Origin: Fulvivirga marina
Lineage (GTDB): Bacteria; Bacteroidota; Bacteroidia; Cytophagales; Cyclobacteriaceae
Assembly (NCBI RefSeq): GCF_016775155.1
Contig: NZ_JAEUGD010000066.1
Coordinates: 718,833-782,832, forward strand
Direction: 5' to 3'
Length of the DNA: 64,000 nt
Shown here: in pieces, positions 61,501 through 64,000 of the stretch
How the letters are laid out: every line of letters starts with the position of its first letter
How positions within the stretch are numbered: the stretch's first letter is position 1
The notes under the pieces: generated by a model
The model's input: the letters and a program-made list of their open reading frames with translations, nothing else
Databases searched by the model: none
Told to the model about the DNA's origin: nothing
Translations under genes and position numbers: made by a program

Positions 61501-64000
61501 ACCTTTTGGTATGGTTCTTTATCATGCAGCACAAACGTTGTTCTCAAGCTACTGTGTCTTTCAAACAACTGTCTTGCTGCATTCATAAGCCTGTCTTTAT
61601 CCAGTTTTCCTTCCAGCTTTACCAGTTTAGGGCTATTGTAGGCAAGCGAGTTCTTATCGAGTTGGTATACAAAATAAAGTCTTCTCTGCACCGCCGAAAG
61701 TGCAAACAACTCTTTGTTTTGTGCCTTCGGAATAGGTATATATTCCGATTTATCTGCTTCCAGTCTCTGCTCGATCAAGGTACTAAGACCGGATATATCA
61801 CTATGATTAAGAAAGTCCTTAATGGAAACTTTGACATGAAGGGCCTTATTGATCCTTCCGATCAGAGTCAGGGCTTTAAGAGAATCTCCGCCAAGATCAA
61901 AGAAATCATCATCAACACTAATATCAGGCTTGCCAAAAAAGGAATGCCATAGTTGAAGGAGTACCTCGCTAACACTCCCTAAATGCTCTGTTGACAATTC
62001 TACCTCTTCTATATGAGTGTCGTAATCATCGGCCTGCCTATCTGGCAACTGCTCGTAGAAGTCTGACAGTTTATGTCTTGACAACATCAACTCTGTAACT
62101 CCGGTATTTATTGATCTTTGCAGCACCTCCCCGGCTTCCTCGGCCGAGATACTGTCTACTATCTCATCAAATCCTTTTGCTCTGAGTACATTAGCAGCCT
62201 CATTGGCCATTCCCACATTTCGTACGTGGTTCCAGTTAATGCTTACCACATTATTTCCAAACTGTTCTGAAATCTGTTTTGCGTATGCATTCAAGAACAG
62301 GTTGGCAGCCACATACCCTACTTCACCTTCAGGGGCAGCAATAGAGGCAGTGGATGAACAAAAAATAAAGAAGTCCAGTTGATTTTTTTGCAATAAGTGG
62401 TTAAGGGTAATAGCCCCTACTGCTTTTGGCAACATTACTTTTAAATCATCTTCTTTCGATCTGTTATAAATGATCCCTCCAAAATCGGCTCCTCCTGCCG
62501 CATGTATTACTCCACTGATCGATCCTACATTCTTTTGTGCGTCTCTAATGACCTCCTCCATTTGCTGACTATCGGCAACTTCAGCCTGGTAATAAAACAC
62601 TTCTGAACCAGCCTCCTCTATAGCCAGTAGAGACTCCATGGCTTTAGCCTTGGGATGACTTGCCCTTTTTTGTGAATCTCCCCAATCTTCTTTAGGCAAT
62701 AATTCGCTACGTCCGGTAAGGATAAGTTTTACACCACTAACCCGTGATGAGATGTGTCGTGCAAAATTGATTCCCATACCTCCGGTACCTCCTGTGATCA
62801 GGTAGGTCTTTCCGTCTTTAAAACTTGCATCTGCTGTTGAGGTTACTGGTAAAGTAACCGGTTTCATACGCTGCACAAACCGGGTCTGATGGCGATAGGC
62901 TACAACTACATCGCGACTGTCGGATTTAAACTCGCTCAGAAGTTTCTCTACCAGAGTATCATCCAGTGTTGTTACATCAACATTTCTGCAAGCCAGTTTT
63001 TGAAATTCCTTAGAAATAATCCTTATGGCAGCCAAATGAAGTGTTTTTTCCGGAGAGGCTTGCTCGGTTGCAAAAACCTGATGAAGCCTGTTGGTTAAAG
63101 AGATAAGGGTAATTTGCTCTTGATTATTTAATTCGTCTATTGACTTGGCAATATTGATCAGCGGATAATAGTGAGCATCTAACTGAGAAACAAAAGACTC
63201 CTTCCCTGTTAATTCCACAATGGTCTCATCCATAGACCACATGAATAATATTCTTATGGACGCATCCTTAAAATGACTAAAAAGTACTTTATAATCATCC
63301 TGGTTATTAGCTCTTATGGTAAAGTGTAAATCGTCCGTTTTTTCAAATTCTTCTCCTTTCGAAACAACAACAACCTTTGCCCCGCTTATTCTCAGTTTAT
63401 CAGTTAACGAGTCAGCAGACTCCTCTCCCTCAAATATGATCAGATAGTCATACTCTTGCTGCAATGTATCAGGTCTGTAAGCATCTGCCGTTTCCCAGGC
63501 TGGTGTATAAAAGCATTTCCCAAGATCATTTTCTACTGTGTGAACATTTTGGTTCATCCTTTCAGTAATCAGTCTGTAGGCATCTACTTCTGCAGGGAAC
63601 TGCTGCTGATCAAAAGAATAAACCGGCAGTGATATTTTATGTCTTTCCTGATCCTTATAGAAGGCCTGCCAATTGATATCCGCACCATACTCCCATAGTT
63701 TACCCAAACCGGCATATAAATGATCAAGGTCTGTAGAATCATGGTCCTGATGCTTGCTCACTGTAACCACTTTATGCCCCTTATGACGCGACGTATTAGA
63801 TCTCACAAATACGCTCAATTCTATACCCGGACCAATTTCGATAAAATTGGCATCTCCTTCTGACATTACCGTATCAATCCCGGTCTTGAACTTCACTGTG
63901 CTGACCAAATGCTGTATCCAATATTCAGTTGATAATACAGTTCCTGCTTCCTTTTTTTGCCCGTCTACATTGGAGATCAATGGCAGAGTCAGCGGTTGCA
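58563..64000 (-). CDS. Hybrid PKS-NRPS, 5' end beyond the window (AT end-KR-ACP-C-A-PCP)
   Basis: The frame is open to the right edge: codons before 63980 read QPLTLP and lead into LISNVDG, a standard interior AT segment, so no start codon lies in the window. About 1811 residues are visible. Order (numbering from 63980): end of AT (1-70, YWIQHLVSTVKF); KR (GGTGGMG near 393; Y-V-A-A-N near 555); ACP (LGGDSLKAL near 697); C (MHHIITDGSS near 882); A (YTSGTTGEPKG near 1345, A5 NEYGPTEAS); PCP (IGGTSLNVI near 1733). A KS and most of the AT should lie upstream. The A pocket reads by eye D-G-S-A-V-A-E-I-G, sharing D-G and A-E with some tyrosine codes, but I would not assign it. The module adds a beta-hydroxy ketide and one amino acid. 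The C-terminus is basic (KRLNRKN), unlike the acidic tails later in the line. Confidence 0.93.
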   Translation of the reverse strand, partial: QPLTLPLISNVDGQKKEAGTVLSTEYWIQHLVSTVKFKTGIDTVMSEGDANFIEIGPGIELSVFVRSNTSRHKGHKVVTVSKHQDHDSTDLDHLYAGLGKLWEYGADINWQAFYKDQERHKISLPVYSFDQQQFPAEVDAYRLITERMNQNVHTVENDLGKCFYTPAWETADAYRPDTLQQEYDYLIIFEGEESADSLTDKLRISGAKVVVVSKGEEFEKTDDLHFTIRANNQDDYKVLFSHFKDASIRILFMWSMDETIVELTGKESFVSQLDAHYYPLINIAKSIDELNNQEQITLISLTNRLHQVFATEQASPEKTLHLAAIRIISKEFQKLACRNVDVTTLDDTLVEKLLSEFKSDSRDVVVAYRHQTRFVQRMKPVTLPVTSTADASFKDGKTYLITGGTGGMGINFARHISSRVSGVKLILTGRSELLPKEDWGDSQKRASHPKAKAMESLLAIEEAGSEVFYYQAEVADSQQMEEVIRDAQKNVGSISGVIHAAGGADFGGIIYNRSKEDDLKVMLPKAVGAITLNHLLQKNQLDFFIFCSSTASIAAPEGEVGYVAANLFLNAYAKQISEQFGNNVVSINWNHVRNVGMANEAANVLRAKGFDEIVDSISAEEAGEVLQRSINTGVTELMLSRHKLSDFYEQLPDRQADDYDTHIEEVELSTEHLGSVSEVLLQLWHSFFGKPDISVDDDFFDLGGDSLKALTLIGRINKALHVKVSIKDFLNHSDISGLSTLIEQRLEADKSEYIPIPKAQNKELFALSAVQRRLYFVYQLDKNSLAYNSPKLVKLEGKLDKDRLMNAARQLFERHSSLRTTFVLHDKEPYQKVNNSDTFQLEVVSGADTTVEEVLKAFVRPFDLEQGPLLRITLFEESPEVNYLLVDMHHIITDGSSQNILISDFLHFYNDDQLPDLPVQYVDFAEWQQQEEQQEAIARQKEFWLEQYANEPSMLDLPIDNARPEERSYEGATSNFALSKEDSSRLRKLAEQEGVTLYVLLLAAYKVFLSKLCNQEDIIIGSPSAGRSHPDLENVIGMFINTLPIRSEVKPQWTFQAFLKELNKIAISCFDNQDFPLDELIDELKLERETGRNPLFDVEFVFKNYEETTFELNDLKQKNIPLEHRAAFELILSTYEMDGMFHFRWEYTKELFKEATIDKFTGYFKKIVEGILAGATLEISSYELLGEEEKTRIIENASGPVQKYPNSTVISYFESVAEQHPDHVAVQFEDTPITYRELNDKANSLAVRIAETCKTSKPRVALLFDPSLEMVIGMLAVLKTGGSYLPLSPAAPQTRNEQIIKDSGCQLLLKQPDLSLDGPGNTLTVQVAELESLPENPERNETPEDPVYIIYTSGTTGEPKGVEVPNKGVMNFIYWRIQTYAFGKDDNTLQLLSYHFDGFASNLYASLLSGGKLILVSDDKRLDAAQLFKHADLASVTNMVATPGLYGALLEGIANQQDAKLDMRFVVLAGEKASPALINRSKELLPSVKLHNEYGPTEASIGATCNLDMNAANVSVIGRAVANTSCYILGALGELLPWGIKGELCIGGDGLAIGYTNQPALNAEKFVKPQHLNGQRVYRTGDLARYNSDGTIEYLGRVDNQIKIRGFRVELEEISKHILQLPGINEVYLDVFEKNNDKYISAYCASADSANVLSVREKLEESLPPYMVPSYYAHVPVLPLTNNGKVDIQALKEVPFLNEQAKVNGKMAKTTLEKQIANIWKEVLKIDEVRVEDRFFDIGGTSLNVIKLKPRIEEVVGKEIDIMALFKYPTIEKFIANVFPEELAVEEEPLDRAETIRQGKANRLKRLNRKN

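Noticed and set aside
8806-63098. Many 60-150 codon plus-strand ORFs opposite the NRPS and PKS genes
   Set aside because: They are antisense shadows of well-supported domains, with no protein features and no promoter or ribosome binding site context.
63980-63980. A TTG start codon for the rightmost PKS-NRPS at 63980
   Set aside because: The frame continues without a stop to the window edge, and the codons before it encode a normal AT segment (QPLTLP then LISNVDG).
2311-64000. Epimerization domains
   Set aside because: I looked for HHxxxDxxSW-type domains after each PCP; every PCP is followed directly by a C, Cy, TE domain or the protein end.
1-64000. tRNA or rRNA genes, CRISPR arrays, transposases or attachment sites
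   Set aside because: No such genes or repeat-spacer pattern were seen; the only long repeat is the A-domain duplication, and coding sequence fills nearly all the window.

Overview
The window is almost entirely one very large hybrid nonribosomal peptide / type I polyketide gene cluster, with every supported gene on the minus strand. The organism is most likely a Bacteroidota member, probably in the Cytophagales/Chitinophagales range. The grounds are AT-rich spacers, mostly absent Shine-Dalgarno sites, a Bacteroidota-like promoter and a Lys-rich double-glycine peptide leader. That is inference: no taxonomic marker gene is present.

Transcription runs from the right edge to the left. From about 64,000 down to 2,311 lie twelve codirectional genes separated by 1 to 103 bp, which looks like one operon that starts outside the window. 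In order they are: a PKS-NRPS whose 5' end is cut off (AT end-KR-ACP-C-A-PCP); a discrete acyltransferase; a PKS (KS-AT-KR split by a C-methyltransferase-ACP); a CmlA-like diiron beta-hydroxylase; a PKS-NRPS with a dead AT (KS-AT0-KR-ACP-C); an NRPS (half C-A-PCP-Cy-A[Cys]/Ox-PCP); an NRPS (C-A-PCP-C-A-PCP); a PKS-NRPS (KS-AT-KR-ACP-C-A-PCP); two single-module NRPSs (C-A-PCP each); a three-module NRPS ending in a thioesterase; a periplasmic serine hydrolase fused to an ABC exporter; and a type II thioesterase. That gives eleven A domains and four PKS modules, one of them only partly visible.

Read colinearly, the enzymes build a long hybrid peptide. It should carry several beta-hydroxy ketide units (KR only, malonyl-type ATs), one alpha-methylated ketide, a thiazole made from cysteine, at least one leucine, probably one beta-hydroxylated amino acid, and the same unassigned residue twice through a duplicated A domain. 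The terminal thioesterase releases the chain. The exporter fusion recalls peptidases that remove a prodrug leader during export. TubC-type N-terminal docking domains and matching acidic-hydrophobic C-terminal tails support the protein order. No epimerization, DH or ER domain, MbtH protein, phosphopantetheinyl transferase or regulator is visible.

The left 2.2 kb is separate. A likely terminator follows the type II thioesterase gene. Then come a possible promoter, a 50-codon Cys-rich peptide gene with a double-glycine leader (a candidate RiPP precursor), a hairpin terminator, an unrecognised 551-residue protein, and the first codons of a Cys-containing protein running off the left edge. This may be a small independent peptide locus.
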